The notes: generated by a model from the sequence alone, not told the origin. 64,000 bases of DNA from Nocardioides sp. SLBN-35 (GCF_006715725.1 NZ_VFNU01000001.1:2294001-2358000); one strand, 5' to 3'. Counted from the stretch's first letter, positions 7,712-17,740 are shown. Made by a program: numbers and translations.

Positions 7712-9817
7712 ATGTTCAGCTGGATCGGTGGACTGGTGACGAGGCGGGCCCGCACGGTGCTCGCGCTCGGACTGCTGGGAGTGGTGGTCGCCGCGGTCGT
7801 CGGCGTGGGCGCCTTCTCCAAGCTGCAGACGGAGGGCTTCGACGACCCCGAATCCGAGAGCAGCCGCGCCGCGGCCCTGCTCGAGGAGCGGTTCGCCGGA
7901 GGCTCCGACTACGTGTTCGTCGTCGAGGCCACCGACGGCGACGTCGACGCCCCGGCGGCGAGCGAAGCCGGCGCCGCGTTGACCGAGCGGCTGCGCTCGG
8001 ACCCGGCGCTGGCCGACGTGGCGTCGTACTTCGACACCCGGGCCGGCCCGATGCGCTCGACCGACGGCCGCTACGCGCTGGTCACCGCGTCGGTCGCGCC
8101 CGGCGAGGAGGCGGACCCGGGTGCCGTGCTCGACGAGTACGGCGGTGCCGCCGGCCCGCTGAAGGTCGACGTCGCGGGCGGCGAGGTCGTCGGTGAGGAG
8201 ATCGGCGCCCAGATCGGCAAGGACCTCGGCCTGGCCGAGAGCATCGCGATCCCGCTGATCCTGGTCCTGCTCGTGCTGGCGTTCGGCAACGTCGTCGGCG
8301 CGCTGGTCACCCTCGGGGTCGGCGTCGCCGCCATCTTCGGCACCTTCGCCGAGCTCTCCATCCTCGGCTCGGCGACCGACGTGTCGATCTACTCGGTCAA
8401 CCTCACCACCGGCCTCGGGCTCGGCCTCGCCGTCGACTACGGGCTGCTGATGGTGGCCCGGGTGCGCGAGGAGCGGGCCGCGGGACGCGCCCACCAGGAC
8501 GCCGTACGACGGGCGGTCGAGACCGCGGGCCGGACCATCGCCTTCAGCGCGACCACGGTCGCCGTGGCGCTGGCGGCGCTGCTCGTCTTCCCGATGTACT
8601 TCCTGCGCTCCTTCGCCTACGCCGGCATCGGCGTCATGCTGATCACCGCCTTCGCCGCGGTCGTCGTGCTGCCGGCGGGGATCAGCCTGCTCGGCGACCG
8701 GATCGACGCCTGGCCGGTGCCGCGGGTGCGCGGCATCCGCGGCGAGGAGGCGCCCGCCTGGGCGCGGCTGGCGCGGTTCGTCGCCCGGCGCCCCCTGCTC
8801 AGCGCCCTGCCCGTGCTCGCCGGCCTGCTGGTGATGGCGGTCCCGCTCGCCGGTATCGAGCTCGGCACGCCGGACGACCGGGTGCTGCCCACCAGTGCGT
8901 CGAGCCGGCAGGCCGGTGACGTCCTGCGCTCGTCCTTCGCCGGCGACGGCACCCACCCGATCCAGGTGGTCACCACCTCGACGGTGCCCGAGGCCGAGCT
9001 GTCGTCGTACGCAACGCGGTTGGGGGAGCTGCCCGGCGTGGTCCGGGTCGACCCGCGGGCCGGTCGCGACGCCGACCTGGTCTCGGTGGTCACCGACCTC
9101 GACCCGATGTCCGCCGACGCGCGGGCCCTGGTCGACGACGTCCGCGACATCCCCGCGCCCGCCGGCACCGAGGCCTTGGTGGGCGGAGCGAGCGCGGAGC
9201 TGCACGACCAGATGACCGGGATCGGCGACCGGCTGCCGCTGGTCGCCGGCTGGCTGGTGCTCACCACGGCGGTGATCCTGTTCCTGTTCACCGGCAGCGT
9301 GGTGCAGCCGCTGCGAGCCCTCGTGCTCAACGCGGTCGGCCTCGGCGCGACCCTCGGCGCGATGGTCTGGGTGTTCCAGGACGGCCACCTGTCCGGGGCA
9401 TTGGGTTTCACCCCGCAGCCGATGGACAGCTCGATGATGGTGCTGCTGTTCTGCGTCGCCTTCGGCCTGTCGATGGACTACGAGGTCTTCGTGATGAGCC
9501 GGATCAAGGAGATGCGCGACCGCGGCATGGCCAACGACGAGGCGATGGTGCACGGCCTGGCCCACACCGGCCGGATCGTCAGCACCGCGGCGGCGCTGAT
9601 CGCGATCAGCTTCTTCGCCTTCCTGGTGAGCTCGGTGAGCTTCATCCAGTTCTTCGGGCTCGGCACCGGGCTGGCGATCCTGATCGACGCGACCCTGGTT
9701 CGCGGCGTACTCCTCCCGGCCAGCATCCGGCTGCTGGGGGAGCGGTCCTGGTGGGCGCCCCGTCCGCTGCGGGCCCTGCACCGCCGGGTCGGGCTCTCCG
9801 AGGCCGCGCCCGCCTGA
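7712..9817 (+). CDS. MMPL-family RND transporter
   Basis: 701 residues from ATG 7712, preceded by GGAGGAG. It has the RND/MMPL layout: one N-terminal helix (VLALGLLGVVVAAVVGVGAF), a periplasmic-type domain, a six-helix block, a second extracytoplasmic loop, and a second helix block. VDYGLLMVARVREE and SMDYEVFVMSRIKE are the paired motifs holding the proton-relay Asp residues (one DY in each half). MMPL proteins export lipids or lipid-linked compounds using the proton gradient. It is likely induced when a ligand releases the divergent TetR repressor. The substrate is not known; at about 700 residues it is the short type without a large C-terminal domain. Confidence 0.9.
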   Translation: MFSWIGGLVTRRARTVLALGLLGVVVAAVVGVGAFSKLQTEGFDDPESESSRAAALLEERFAGGSDYVFVVEATDGDVDAPAASEAGAALTERLRSDPALADVASYFDTRAGPMRSTDGRYALVTASVAPGEEADPGAVLDEYGGAAGPLKVDVAGGEVVGEEIGAQIGKDLGLAESIAIPLILVLLVLAFGNVVGALVTLGVGVAAIFGTFAELSILGSATDVSIYSVNLTTGLGLGLAVDYGLLMVARVREERAAGRAHQDAVRRAVETAGRTIAFSATTVAVALAALLVFPMYFLRSFAYAGIGVMLITAFAAVVVLPAGISLLGDRIDAWPVPRVRGIRGEEAPAWARLARFVARRPLLSALPVLAGLLVMAVPLAGIELGTPDDRVLPTSASSRQAGDVLRSSFAGDGTHPIQVVTTSTVPEAELSSYATRLGELPGVVRVDPRAGRDADLVSVVTDLDPMSADARALVDDVRDIPAPAGTEALVGGASAELHDQMTGIGDRLPLVAGWLVLTTAVILFLFTGSVVQPLRALVLNAVGLGATLGAMVWVFQDGHLSGALGFTPQPMDSSMMVLLFCVAFGLSMDYEVFVMSRIKEMRDRGMANDEAMVHGLAHTGRIVSTAAALIAISFFAFLVSSVSFIQFFGLGTGLAILIDATLVRGVLLPASIRLLGERSWWAPRPLRALHRRVGLSEAAPA

Positions 9818-9848
9818 CCCGCGACCCGGCAGAAGCTGGCCCGAAAAA

Positions 9849-9886
9849 CGCGCCGACCCGGCAGAAAGTTCTGCCGGGTCGGCGCG
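9849..9886. terminator. Perfect 18-bp inverted repeat, bidirectional terminator or repeat element
   Basis: Arms at 9849-9866 and 9869-9886 are exact complements with AG between them. The 13-mer CGACCCGGCAGAA in the left arm is also present at 9822-9834, and CGCGCCGGGTCGG recurs near 9903. It lies between the MMPL gene and a convergent small gene. A termination role is likely, and the repeated arms hint at a REP-like element. Confidence 0.65.
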
Positions 9887-9915
9887 ATCCTGGCGCTACT
9901 TCGCGCCGGGTCGGC

Positions 9916-10092
9916 CTAGTCCTCGGGGTCGTCGAGCCGGGCCAGCCAGGTGGCGAACCGCTCGACGGCCGTCTCGAACTCGGGATGGGTGTCGACGAAC
10001 TCCTGCAGCCGCTCGCCGAGCCAGGCCAAGGTGACCTCCTCGTCGCCCCGGCGCTGCTCGAGCTCCTCGATCCCGCGGTCGGTGAAGTACAT
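9916..10092 (-). CDS. DUF6104-type small protein downstream of kgd
   Basis: 58 residues starting [20 protein letters not shown]; acidic and predicted helical throughout. It matches the small DUF6104-type protein of actinobacteria that commonly accompanies the 2-oxoglutarate dehydrogenase/Kgd gene. Its ATG shares one base with the kgd stop (TGATG), so translation is coupled. The role is unknown. Strict coupling suggests a small partner or regulator of Kgd, which is inference. Confidence 0.75.
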   Translation of the reverse strand: MYFTDRGIEELEQRRGDEEVTLAWLGERLQEFVDTHPEFETAVERFATWLARLDDPED

Positions 10093-13000
10093 CAGTCGCC
10101 GAACGCCTCGCCGATGAGGACCTTGGCCTCCTCCTGGTGGCGCTTGGCCGTGCCGACCGCCGTGGTCGAGGACGCGGCCCGGGTGACGGGCTGGATCGCC
10201 CGGCCCAGCTGCGGGACGACGTTCAGGTAGAACGACGGCCACGGGCCCTGGTTGTAGGGCTCGTCCTGGACCCACTTGACGGTGGCGTTGGGGTACTTGT
10301 CGAGCTCGGCCTTCAGCTGCTCGGTCGGCCACGGGTAGAGCTGCTCGACGCGCACGATCGCCACGTCGTCGCGCTCGGCCTTCTGGCGCTCGACCATCAG
10401 GTCCCAGGTCAGCCGGCCCGAGACGAGCAGCACGGTCCTCACCTTGGCCGGGTCGGCGCTCGCGTCGCCGATCACCGGGCGGAACTCGCCGGAGGTGAAG
10501 TCGGCCGGCATGGAGGCGGCCTCCTTGCGGCGCAGCATCGACTTCGGCGTGAACACGATGAGCGGCTTGTGCTCCTCGCCGAGGGAGTGCCGGCGCAGCA
10601 GGTGGAAGTACGACGCGGGCGTGGACGGCTGCGCGACGACCATGGAGTCCTCGGCGCACAGGGTCAGGAACCGCTCGATGCGGGCCGAGGAGTGGTCCGC
10701 GCCCTGGCCCTCGTAGCCGTGCGGCAGCAGCAGCACGACGCCGGAGTCCTGGCCCCACTTGGTCTTGCCGGCCGAGATGTACTCGTCGATGACCGACTGG
10801 GCGCCGTTGACGAAGTCGCCGAACTGGGCCTCCCACAGGACCAGCGCGTCGGGCCGGGCCACCGAGTAGCCGTACTCGAAGCCGAGCGCGGCGTACTCCG
10901 ACAGCAGGCTGTCGTAGACGAAGAACTTCGCCTGGTCCTCGGTCAGGTTGGCCAGCGGCGTCCACTCGTCGGCGTTGACCCGGTCGATCATCGTCGCGAA
11001 CCGCTGCACGAAGGTGCCGCGGCGCGAGTCCTGGCCGGCCAGGCGGACCGGACGGCCCTCCATGAGCAGCGAGCCGAACGCGAGCATCTCGCCGGTGCCC
11101 CAGTCGATCGGGCCGTCGGCGATCGCGCCGGCGCGGCGCTGGAGCTGGGGCATCACCTTCGGGTGGACGGTGAAGCCGTCGGGCGGGGTGACGTAGGCGT
11201 CGGCGATCCGCTTGAGGACCTCCGGCGTCACCGCGGTCTGGGTCTCGCCGACCGACTTGTCCGGGTAGTCCGGCACGGTGGTCCACTCCGACGGCGCGGC
11301 GCTGGCCTCGCGCACCTCGGTGAACACGCGCTCCAGCTGCTGCTGGTAGTCGCGCAGCACCTGCTCGGCCTCCTCGATCGTGATGTCGCCACGACCGATG
11401 AGGGACTCCGTGTAGAGCTTGCGGACCGAGCGCTTCTGCTCGATGAGGTCGTACATGAGCGGCTGGGTGAACGACGGGTCGTCGCCCTCGTTGTGACCGC
11501 GGCGGCGGTAGCAGACGAGGTCGATGACGACGTCGCTGTTGAACGCCTGGCGGTACTCGAACGCGAGCCGCGCGACACGGATGCACGCCTCCGGGTCGTC
11601 GCCGTTGACGTGGAAGATCGGCGCCTGCACCATCCGGGCCACGTCGGTGCAGTAGAGCGTCGAGCGCGAGGAGCCGGGCGAGGTGGTGAACCCGACCTGG
11701 TTGTTGATGACCACGTGGATCGTGCCGCCGGTGCGGTAGCCGCGCAGCTGCGAGAGGTTGAGCGTCTCAGCCACGACACCCTGGCCGGCGAAGGCCGCGT
11801 CGCCGTGGATGAGCATCGGCAGCACCGGGAACTCGGCGCCGCGGTCGAGCACGTCCTGCTTGGCGCGGGCGATGCCCTCGAGGACCGGGTCGACGGTCTC
11901 GAGGTGCGAGGGGTTGGCGGCGATCGACACGGCGATGGTCTCGCCGGTGCCGGCCACGAAGGTGCCCTCGGCGCCCAGGTGGTACTTGACGTCGCCGGAG
12001 CCCTGGACCGTGCGCGGGTCGATGTTGCCCTCGAACTCGCGGAAGATCTGGTTGTAGGACTTGCCGACGATGTTGGCCAGCATGTTGAGCCGGCCGCGGT
12101 GGGCCATGCCGATCGCGACCTCGACCAGGCCGGCCTGCGCGGCCGCCTCCGCGATCTCGTCGACGACGGGGACGGTGGTCTCGCCGCCCTCGAGCGAGAA
12201 CCTCTTCTGGCCGACGAACTTGGTCTGCAGGAAGGTCTCGAAGGCCTCGGCCTGGTTGAGCTTCAGCAGGATCCGCAGCTGCTCCTCGCGCGGCGGCTTG
12301 CTGTGCGGCTGCTCGACGCGCTCCTGGATCCACGCACGCTGCTCGGGATCCATGATGTGCATGTACTCGATGCCGGTGGTGCGGCAGTAGGAGTCACGCA
12401 GGATGCCGAGGATGTCGCGCAGCTTCATGAAGCGGCGGTCGCGCCCACCGAACGAGCCGGTCGGGAACTCGCGCTCGAGGTCCCACAGGGTCAGGCCGTG
12501 CGACTCGATGCGCAGGTCCGGGTGGCTGCGCTGCTTGTACTCCAGCGGGTCGGTGTCGGCCATCAGGTGGCCGCGCACGCGGTAGGCGTGGATCAGCTCG
12601 AGGATCCGGGCCTGCTTGTCGATCTGGTCGTCGTGGGACGTCGCGATGTCGGCGTTCCAGCGGATCGGCTCGTAGGGGATCCGCAGCGCGCGGAAGATCT
12701 CGTCGTAGAAGCCGTCCTGGCCGAGCAGGTACTTGTGCACCTGGCCGAGGAACTCTCCCGACTGTGCGCCCTGGATGACGCGGTGGTCGTAGGTCGAGGT
12801 CATCGTCATGATCCGCGAGATCGCGTTGCGGGCGATCGTGTCCTCGGAGGCACCCTGGAACTCCGGCGGGTAGTCCATCGAGCCGACGCCGATGATCGCG
12901 GCCTGGCCCTGCATCAGGCGCGGCACCGAGTTGTTGGTGCCGAGGCCGCCGACGTTGGTGAGGCTGACCGTCGTACCGGAGTAGTCCTCCATGGTCAGCT

Positions 13001-13850
13001 TGTTGTCCTTGGCCTTGCGCACGATCTCCTCGTACGCCGTCCAGAACTGCGCGAAGTCCATCGACTCGCACGCCTTGATGCTGGGCGCGACCAGCTGGCG
13101 GGTGCCGTCCTTCTTCTGCTGGTCGATCGCCAGGCCCAGGTTGATGTGGGCCGGCGTCACCATGGTCGGCTTGCCGTCGATCTCGTCGTAGGTGTTGTTC
13201 ATCGCCGGCAGCGCCTTGATCGCCTTGACGATCGCGTAGCCGATGAGGTGGGTGAAGGAGACCTTGCCGCCGCGGGCGCGCTTGAGGTGGCTGTTGATGA
13301 CGATGCGGTTGTCCCACAGCAGCTTGACCGGGATGTTGCGCACCGAGGTCGCCGTCGGCACGGACAGCGAGATGTCCATGTTCTTGGCGGTCGCGGCCGG
13401 GATGCCGCGCAGCACCGTCAGGGTCGGCTCGTCGCTGGCCGTGACCGGCGCCGGGCGCGGGGCGTCCTTCGGGGTCGGGGCGGGGGAGTCGGCCTTCGGC
13501 GGCGTCGGCGTCGTCGAGGAGGCGGGGCTCACCTGCGGGGCAGGGGTGGCCTTCGGGGTCGGCGCGGTGGTGGCGGCCGGGGCTGCGGGGGCCGCGGCGG
13601 CGGGCGTGGCCGGCGCGGTCGGTGCTGCCGGTGCTGCCGGTGCTGCCGGGGCGGCAGGCGCGGCAGCGGGAGCGGCGACGGCGGTCGTCGTACCGTTGCT
13701 GCTGCCGTTCTTGAAGAACGTCGCCCACGCGGGATCGACGCTGCTCGGATCGGCCTCGAACCGTTCCTTCATCTCCTCCACGAGCCACTCGTTGGCCCCG
13801 AAGTCCTCAGGAACGGGAGATCCGGTGGACTGGTCTGACGACTGCGTCAC
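10092..13850 (-). CDS. kgd: Multifunctional 2-oxoglutarate metabolism enzyme (Kgd/OdhA)
   Basis: About 1252 residues from GTG 13850 ([18 protein letters not shown]); an ATG at 13919 would add 23 residues of poor similarity. The order is an N-terminal segment [11 protein letters not shown], a long Ala/Pro linker, an E2-type acyltransferase domain ([31 protein letters not shown]), then the thiamine-diphosphate E1 domain ([26 protein letters not shown]). This fusion of dihydrolipoyl succinyltransferase-like and E1o parts is the actinobacterial form that works with a shared E3 and AceF in the TCA cycle. No lipoyl domain is present. FHA/GarA-type control of this enzyme by Ser/Thr kinases is known in relatives; the N-terminal control segment of those relatives was not clearly seen. 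Confidence 0.95.
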   Translation of the reverse strand: MTQSSDQSTGSPVPEDFGANEWLVEEMKERFEADPSSVDPAWATFFKNGSSNGTTTAVAAPAAAPAAPAAPAAPAAPTAPATPAAAAPAAPAATTAPTPKATPAPQVSPASSTTPTPPKADSPAPTPKDAPRPAPVTASDEPTLTVLRGIPAATAKNMDISLSVPTATSVRNIPVKLLWDNRIVINSHLKRARGGKVSFTHLIGYAIVKAIKALPAMNNTYDEIDGKPTMVTPAHINLGLAIDQQKKDGTRQLVAPSIKACESMDFAQFWTAYEEIVRKAKDNKLTMEDYSGTTVSLTNVGGLGTNNSVPRLMQGQAAIIGVGSMDYPPEFQGASEDTIARNAISRIMTMTSTYDHRVIQGAQSGEFLGQVHKYLLGQDGFYDEIFRALRIPYEPIRWNADIATSHDDQIDKQARILELIHAYRVRGHLMADTDPLEYKQRSHPDLRIESHGLTLWDLEREFPTGSFGGRDRRFMKLRDILGILRDSYCRTTGIEYMHIMDPEQRAWIQERVEQPHSKPPREEQLRILLKLNQAEAFETFLQTKFVGQKRFSLEGGETTVPVVDEIAEAAAQAGLVEVAIGMAHRGRLNMLANIVGKSYNQIFREFEGNIDPRTVQGSGDVKYHLGAEGTFVAGTGETIAVSIAANPSHLETVDPVLEGIARAKQDVLDRGAEFPVLPMLIHGDAAFAGQGVVAETLNLSQLRGYRTGGTIHVVINNQVGFTTSPGSSRSTLYCTDVARMVQAPIFHVNGDDPEACIRVARLAFEYRQAFNSDVVIDLVCYRRRGHNEGDDPSFTQPLMYDLIEQKRSVRKLYTESLIGRGDITIEEAEQVLRDYQQQLERVFTEVREASAAPSEWTTVPDYPDKSVGETQTAVTPEVLKRIADAYVTPPDGFTVHPKVMPQLQRRAGAIADGPIDWGTGEMLAFGSLLMEGRPVRLAGQDSRRGTFVQRFATMIDRVNADEWTPLANLTEDQAKFFVYDSLLSEYAALGFEYGYSVARPDALVLWEAQFGDFVNGAQSVIDEYISAGKTKWGQDSGVVLLLPHGYEGQGADHSSARIERFLTLCAEDSMVVAQPSTPASYFHLLRRHSLGEEHKPLIVFTPKSMLRRKEAASMPADFTSGEFRPVIGDASADPAKVRTVLLVSGRLTWDLMVERQKAERDDVAIVRVEQLYPWPTEQLKAELDKYPNATVKWVQDEPYNQGPWPSFYLNVVPQLGRAIQPVTRAASSTTAVGTAKRHQEEAKVLIGEAFGD

Positions 13851-14048
13851 GACGTGCTTCGCCTCTTCCGATGAGCTGGACGCACCCGCCGCCGATAGCG
13901 GGTGGCTGTCGACCGCCAAGGCTAGTCCCCCGGGGAAGCAAATACCGCCCTGTGGTCACCCAATGCCGCCAGGTGTTGCGCATCAGACACCGAGGCGTCG
14001 TTCCCCGCTCGTGGAACGTGTTCTCGTCCTGCGCTGGTCAGGCGGGGG

Positions 14049-14510
14049 TCAGGCGGGTACGACGCCGTCGCGGGCCTCGCGCGCGCCCCGGCCCGCGAGG
14101 GCGTCCGCGCGCTCGTTGCCGGGGTCCCCGGCATGCCCCTTGACCCAGTGCCACTCGATGTCGTGGGCGGTCGCCGCGAGGTCCAGGCGGCGCCACAGGT
14201 CGTCGTTCTTGACCGGCGCCTTGGCCGACGTGCGCCAGCCGTTGGCCTTCCACTTCGCGACCCACGACAGGATCCCGTTGCGGACGTAGCTGCTGTCGGT
14301 GTAGAGATCGACGGTCGAGGGCCGGTTGAGGAACTCCAGGGCGCGGATGGCCGCCATCAGCTCCATCCGGTTGTTGGTGGTCGCCGGCTCGCCGCCGTAC
14401 AGCTCCTTCTCGTGCTGTCCGTAGCGCAGCAGCGCACCCCAGCCGCCGGGGCCGGGATTGCCGAGACACGCGCCGTCGGTGTGGATCGTGACGCGCGAGG
14501 GTGTGTCCAT
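14049..14510 (-). CDS. rnhA: Ribonuclease HI
   Basis: 153 residues with the full DEDD active site: D12 (HTDGAC), E50 (NNRMEL), D72 (YTDSSY) and D136 (NERADAL), plus the conserved His region ([10 protein letters not shown]). It cleaves RNA in RNA-DNA hybrids using Mg2+. The start is ATG 14510. Its only Shine-Dalgarno sequence, GGAGG with 6-nt spacing, lies inside the 3' strand of the acceptor stem of the tRNA-Arg gene just upstream, so maturing the tRNA would remove the ribosome-binding site from the rnhA message. Confidence 0.95.
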   Translation of the reverse strand: MDTPSRVTIHTDGACLGNPGPGGWGALLRYGQHEKELYGGEPATTNNRMELMAAIRALEFLNRPSTVDLYTDSSYVRNGILSWVAKWKANGWRTSAKAPVKNDDLWRRLDLAATAHDIEWHWVKGHAGDPGNERADALAGRGAREARDGVVPA

Positions 14511-14514
14511 GGGG

Positions 14515-14587
14515 CGCCTCCGGCAGGATTCGAACCTGCGACACCTGGTACCGGAAACCAGTGCTCTATCCCCTGAGCTACGGAGGC
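14515..14587 (-). tRNA. tRNA-Arg, anticodon CCG
   Basis: The minus strand folds into a complete cloverleaf of 73 nt: acceptor GCCTCCG/CGGAGGC, D stem GCTC/GAGC, anticodon stem CTGGT/ACCAG with loop TTCCGGT (anticodon CCG, reading CGG), T stem GCAGG/CCTGC with TTCGAAT loop, and discriminator G. CCA is not encoded. It is head-to-head with argS, whose product charges it, and is only 4 nt upstream of the rnhA start codon. Confidence 0.97.
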
Positions 14588-14669
14588 ATGCGCCCGGAGG
14601 GTGAGGTCCGTGGCGCGATGAGGAACCCTACCGGGCGATATCCGTGCAAAGGAAACCGGTGCCCCTCGA

Positions 14670-14675
14670 TACGCT
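14670..14675 (+). promoter_or_regulatory. -10 hexamer of argS, leaderless type
   Basis: TACGCT ends 6 nt before the GTG of argS, so transcription would begin at or next to the start codon and no Shine-Dalgarno sequence is present. No convincing -35 was found. Confidence 0.5.
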
Positions 14676-14681
14676 GGGCCG

Positions 14682-16358
14682 GTGACTCCAGCGCAGCTCT
14701 CCACCACGATCGTCGACGCCCTCTCGACGCTCGTCGACCAGGGTGATCTCGCCCTGCCCGACGGCGTCCCCAGCGAGGTGACGGTGGAGCGACCGCGGCA
14801 GAAGGGGCACGGGGACTACGCGACCAACGTCGCGCTGCAGCTGGCCAAGAAGGCTGGGACCAACCCGCGGGCGCTGGGGGAGCTGCTGGCCGCGCGGCTC
14901 AAGGAGGCCGACGGGATCGCGGACGTCGAGCTGGCCGGGCCGGGCTTCCTCAACATCACCGTCGAGGCCGGTGCCCAGGGACAGGTGGCGGCGGAGGTCG
15001 TGGCCGCCGGGGCGTCGTACGGACGCAGCGATGTCCTCGCCGGCCAGAAGATCAACGTCGAGTTCATCTCCGCCAACCCGACCGGCCCGCTGCACCTGGG
15101 CCACACCCGGTGGGCGGTGCTCGGCGACGCGATCGGGCGAGTGCTGGCGGCGGCGGGCGCCGACGTGACGCGGGAGTTCTACATCAACGACCGTGGCGTG
15201 CAGATGAACCACTTCGCCGACTCGATCATCGCCTCGGCGTTGGGCGAGCCCAAGCCCGAGGGCGGGTACGCCGGCGAGTACATCGACGACCTCGCCAAGG
15301 CGGTGGAGGCGGCCAGCCCCGGGATCTTCCAGCTGGAGGGCGAGGAGCGGCGCGCCGCCGTACGGGCCAAGGGCTACCAGATCCAGCTCAAGGAGCAGCA
15401 GGACCAGCTCGACGGGTTCAACACCCACTTCGACGTCTGGTTCTCCGAGCTCTCGCTCCACGACTCGGGCTCGGTGCCCGAGACGCTCGCGCGGCTCAAG
15501 GAGCTCGGCCACGTCTTCGAGCAGGACGGCGCGCTGTGGATGCGCACGACCGACTTCGGCGACGACAAGGACCGGGTGCTCATCAAGTCCGACGGCGAGC
15601 TCACCTACTTCGCCTCCGACACTGCCTATTACCTCAACAAGCGGGCGCGCGGGTTCGACCACTGCATCTACCTGCTCGGCGCCGACCACCACGGGTACGT
15701 CGGCCGGTTGCGGGCGATGGCGGCCTGCGTCGGCGACGACCCCGACCAGACGCTCGATGTGATGATCGGCCAGCTGGTCAAGATCCTCAAGGACGGCCAG
15801 GAGCTCAAGCTCTCGAAGCGGGCCGGCAACATCATCACCCTGGACGACCTCGCGAGCGAGATCGGCGTCGACGCGCTGCGCTACTCGCTGGCGCGCTACC
15901 CGGCCGACTCGCCGCTGACCCTCGACGTCGCCGAGATCACCAAGGCGTCCAACGACAACCCGGTCTACTACGTGCAGTACGCCCACGCACGGACCTGCCG
16001 GATGCTCGCCAACGCCGCCGACCTCGGCATGACGCTGCCGGACCTCGCGACCGAGTTCGACCCGAGCCTGCTCGCCCACGAGCGCGACGGCGAGCTGCTG
16101 CGGGCGCTGGCGGAGTACCCGCGGGTCGTGGCCAGCGCCGCCGAGCTGCGCGAGCCGCACCGGGTCGCGCGCTACCTGGAGGACACCGCGTCGGTGTTCA
16201 ACAAGTGGTACGACACCAAGGAGTGCCGGATGCTGCCGCAGGGCGACGAGCCCGTTGGCCCGGCCAACCTCGCGCGCCTGGTGCTCGTGGTCGCCACGCA
16301 GACCGTGATCGCGGGCGGCCTCGACCTGCTCGGCGTCTCCGCGCCGGAGCGCATGTGA
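14682..16358 (+). CDS. argS: Arginine-tRNA ligase
   Basis: 558 residues from GTG 14682. The class I signature appears as HLGHTR (HIGH form) after NPTGPLHLGHTRWAVLGDAIG, and the KMSKS-type loop is reduced to KLSKRAGN, as usual for bacterial ArgRS. The N-terminal domain starts around PAQLSTTIVDALSTL, and the C-terminal DALR-type anticodon-binding domain is near NPVYYVQYAHARTCRML. It charges tRNA-Arg with arginine in the cytoplasm. It is head-to-head with a tRNA-Arg gene and overlaps lysA by one base (TGATG), so the two biosynthetic genes form an operon, as also found in other actinobacteria. Confidence 0.97.
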   Translation: MTPAQLSTTIVDALSTLVDQGDLALPDGVPSEVTVERPRQKGHGDYATNVALQLAKKAGTNPRALGELLAARLKEADGIADVELAGPGFLNITVEAGAQGQVAAEVVAAGASYGRSDVLAGQKINVEFISANPTGPLHLGHTRWAVLGDAIGRVLAAAGADVTREFYINDRGVQMNHFADSIIASALGEPKPEGGYAGEYIDDLAKAVEAASPGIFQLEGEERRAAVRAKGYQIQLKEQQDQLDGFNTHFDVWFSELSLHDSGSVPETLARLKELGHVFEQDGALWMRTTDFGDDKDRVLIKSDGELTYFASDTAYYLNKRARGFDHCIYLLGADHHGYVGRLRAMAACVGDDPDQTLDVMIGQLVKILKDGQELKLSKRAGNIITLDDLASEIGVDALRYSLARYPADSPLTLDVAEITKASNDNPVYYVQYAHARTCRMLANAADLGMTLPDLATEFDPSLLAHERDGELLRALAEYPRVVASAAELREPHRVARYLEDTASVFNKWYDTKECRMLPQGDEPVGPANLARLVLVVATQTVIAGGLDLLGVSAPERM

Positions 16359-17740
16359 TGGGACGCGTCCCGCCCGGCGACTACGCCGGTACGTCGCCCG
16401 TGTGGCTGCGCGAGCCCGCCGACGTCAACGCACTGGTCCCCGAGCTGTGGTCCTCGTCGGCCCGCAAGGAGGGCGGCGTGCTGGCGATCGGCGGCCTGCC
16501 GGTCCCGGACCTGGTCGCCGACGTGAACACGCCCGCCTACGTCCTCGACGAGGACGACTTCCGCTCGCGGGCGCGCGCCTTCCGGGACGGCTTCGCCGGC
16601 TACGACGTCTACTACGCGGGCAAGGCGTTCCTGTGCACCGCCGTCGCCCGGTGGGTGGCGGAGGAGGGGCTGTGCCTCGACGTGTGCAGCGACGGCGAGC
16701 TGAGTGTCGCGCTGCGCGCGGGCACCGATCCCGCGCGGATCGGCTACCACGGCAACAACAAGACGGCGATGGAGCTGCGACGCGCGGTCGACGCGGGCGT
16801 CGGCCGGATCATCGTCGACTCGTTCCACGAGATCGAGCGGGTCGCCGACGTGGCCCGCCAGCTCGGCGTACGCCAGGGCGTGATGGTGCGGGTGACCGCC
16901 GGCGTCGAGGCCCACACCCACGAGTTCATCGCGACCGCGCACGAGGACCAGAAGTTCGGCTTCTCGATCTCCTCGGGCGACGCGTTCGAGGCGGCGTCGC
17001 GGGTCGTGGCCTCCGAGGGGCTGGAGCTGCGCGGCCTGCACAGCCACATCGGCTCGCAGATCTTCGACACCTCCGGCTGGGAGGTCGCCGCGCGCCGCGT
17101 GCTCGCCCTGCACGCCCGCATCGCCACCGAGCTGGCCCTCGTCATGCCCGAGCTCGACCTCGGCGGCGGCTTCGGCATCGCCTACACGACCCAGGACGAC
17201 CCTGCCGACCCCGCGGTGCTGGCCGAGCAGATCACGAAGATCGTGACGGGCGAGTGCGCCGCGCTCGGCATCGCCGTACCGCACCTGTCGATCGAGCCCG
17301 GCCGCGCCATCGTCGGCCCGGCCATGTGCACCGTCTACACGGTCGGCACCGTCAAGCAGGTCGCCCTCGACGGCGGCGCCACGCGCACCTACGTCTCCGT
17401 CGACGGCGGAATGAGCGACAACATCCGCACGGCGCTGTACGACGCCGACTACTCCTGCACGCTCGCCTCCCGTGCCTCGGACGCCACGCCGGTCCTGGCG
17501 CGGGTCGTCGGCAAGCACTGCGAGTCCGGCGACATCGTGGTCAAGGACGAGTTCCTGCCCGGCGACATCGCCCCCGGCGACCTGGTCGCCGTCCCCGCGA
17601 CGGGTGCGTACGGCCGCTCGATGGCGTCCAACTACAACCACGCCCTCCGCCCGCCGGTGGTCGCGGTCAAGGACGGCCGGGCCCGGGTCGTCGTGCGCCG
17701 GGAGACGGTCGACGACCTGCTCGCCACCGACCTCGGCTGA
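16358..17740 (+). CDS. lysA: Diaminopimelate decarboxylase
   Basis: 460 residues from ATG 16358, which shares its first base with the argS stop. The fold-type III PLP enzyme motifs are present: the Schiff-base Lys in DVYYAGKAFLC, HSHIGSQIFD, a glycine-rich phosphate loop LDLGGGFGIAY, and the active-site Cys from the partner subunit in GKHCESGDIV. It turns meso-diaminopimelate into L-lysine, the last step of the pathway. Coupling to argS joins lysine synthesis to arginyl-tRNA formation. In corynebacteria the same argS-lysA pair responds to arginine and lysine. The gene ends exactly where the convergent soxR gene ends, with no spacer. Confidence 0.97.
   Translation: MGRVPPGDYAGTSPVWLREPADVNALVPELWSSSARKEGGVLAIGGLPVPDLVADVNTPAYVLDEDDFRSRARAFRDGFAGYDVYYAGKAFLCTAVARWVAEEGLCLDVCSDGELSVALRAGTDPARIGYHGNNKTAMELRRAVDAGVGRIIVDSFHEIERVADVARQLGVRQGVMVRVTAGVEAHTHEFIATAHEDQKFGFSISSGDAFEAASRVVASEGLELRGLHSHIGSQIFDTSGWEVAARRVLALHARIATELALVMPELDLGGGFGIAYTTQDDPADPAVLAEQITKIVTGECAALGIAVPHLSIEPGRAIVGPAMCTVYTVGTVKQVALDGGATRTYVSVDGGMSDNIRTALYDADYSCTLASRASDATPVLARVVGKHCESGDIVVKDEFLPGDIAPGDLVAVPATGAYGRSMASNYNHALRPPVVAVKDGRARVVVRRETVDDLLATDLG

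Noticed and set aside
13621-13665. GCTGCCGGT repeats as a regulatory repeat
   Set aside because: They are in-frame Ala/Pro codons of the Kgd linker, a common low-complexity region.
10137-13838. Long open frame antisense to kgd (1233 codons)
   Set aside because: High GC content leaves the opposite strand open. The translation is a low-complexity Arg/Val/Gly/Asp mixture with no domain, while kgd on the other strand has clear motifs.
14014-14023. GAACGTGTTC upstream of kgd as a LexA/SOS box
   Set aside because: Actinobacterial LexA sites need GAAC-N4-GTTC; here only 2 bases separate the arms, and kgd is not an SOS gene.
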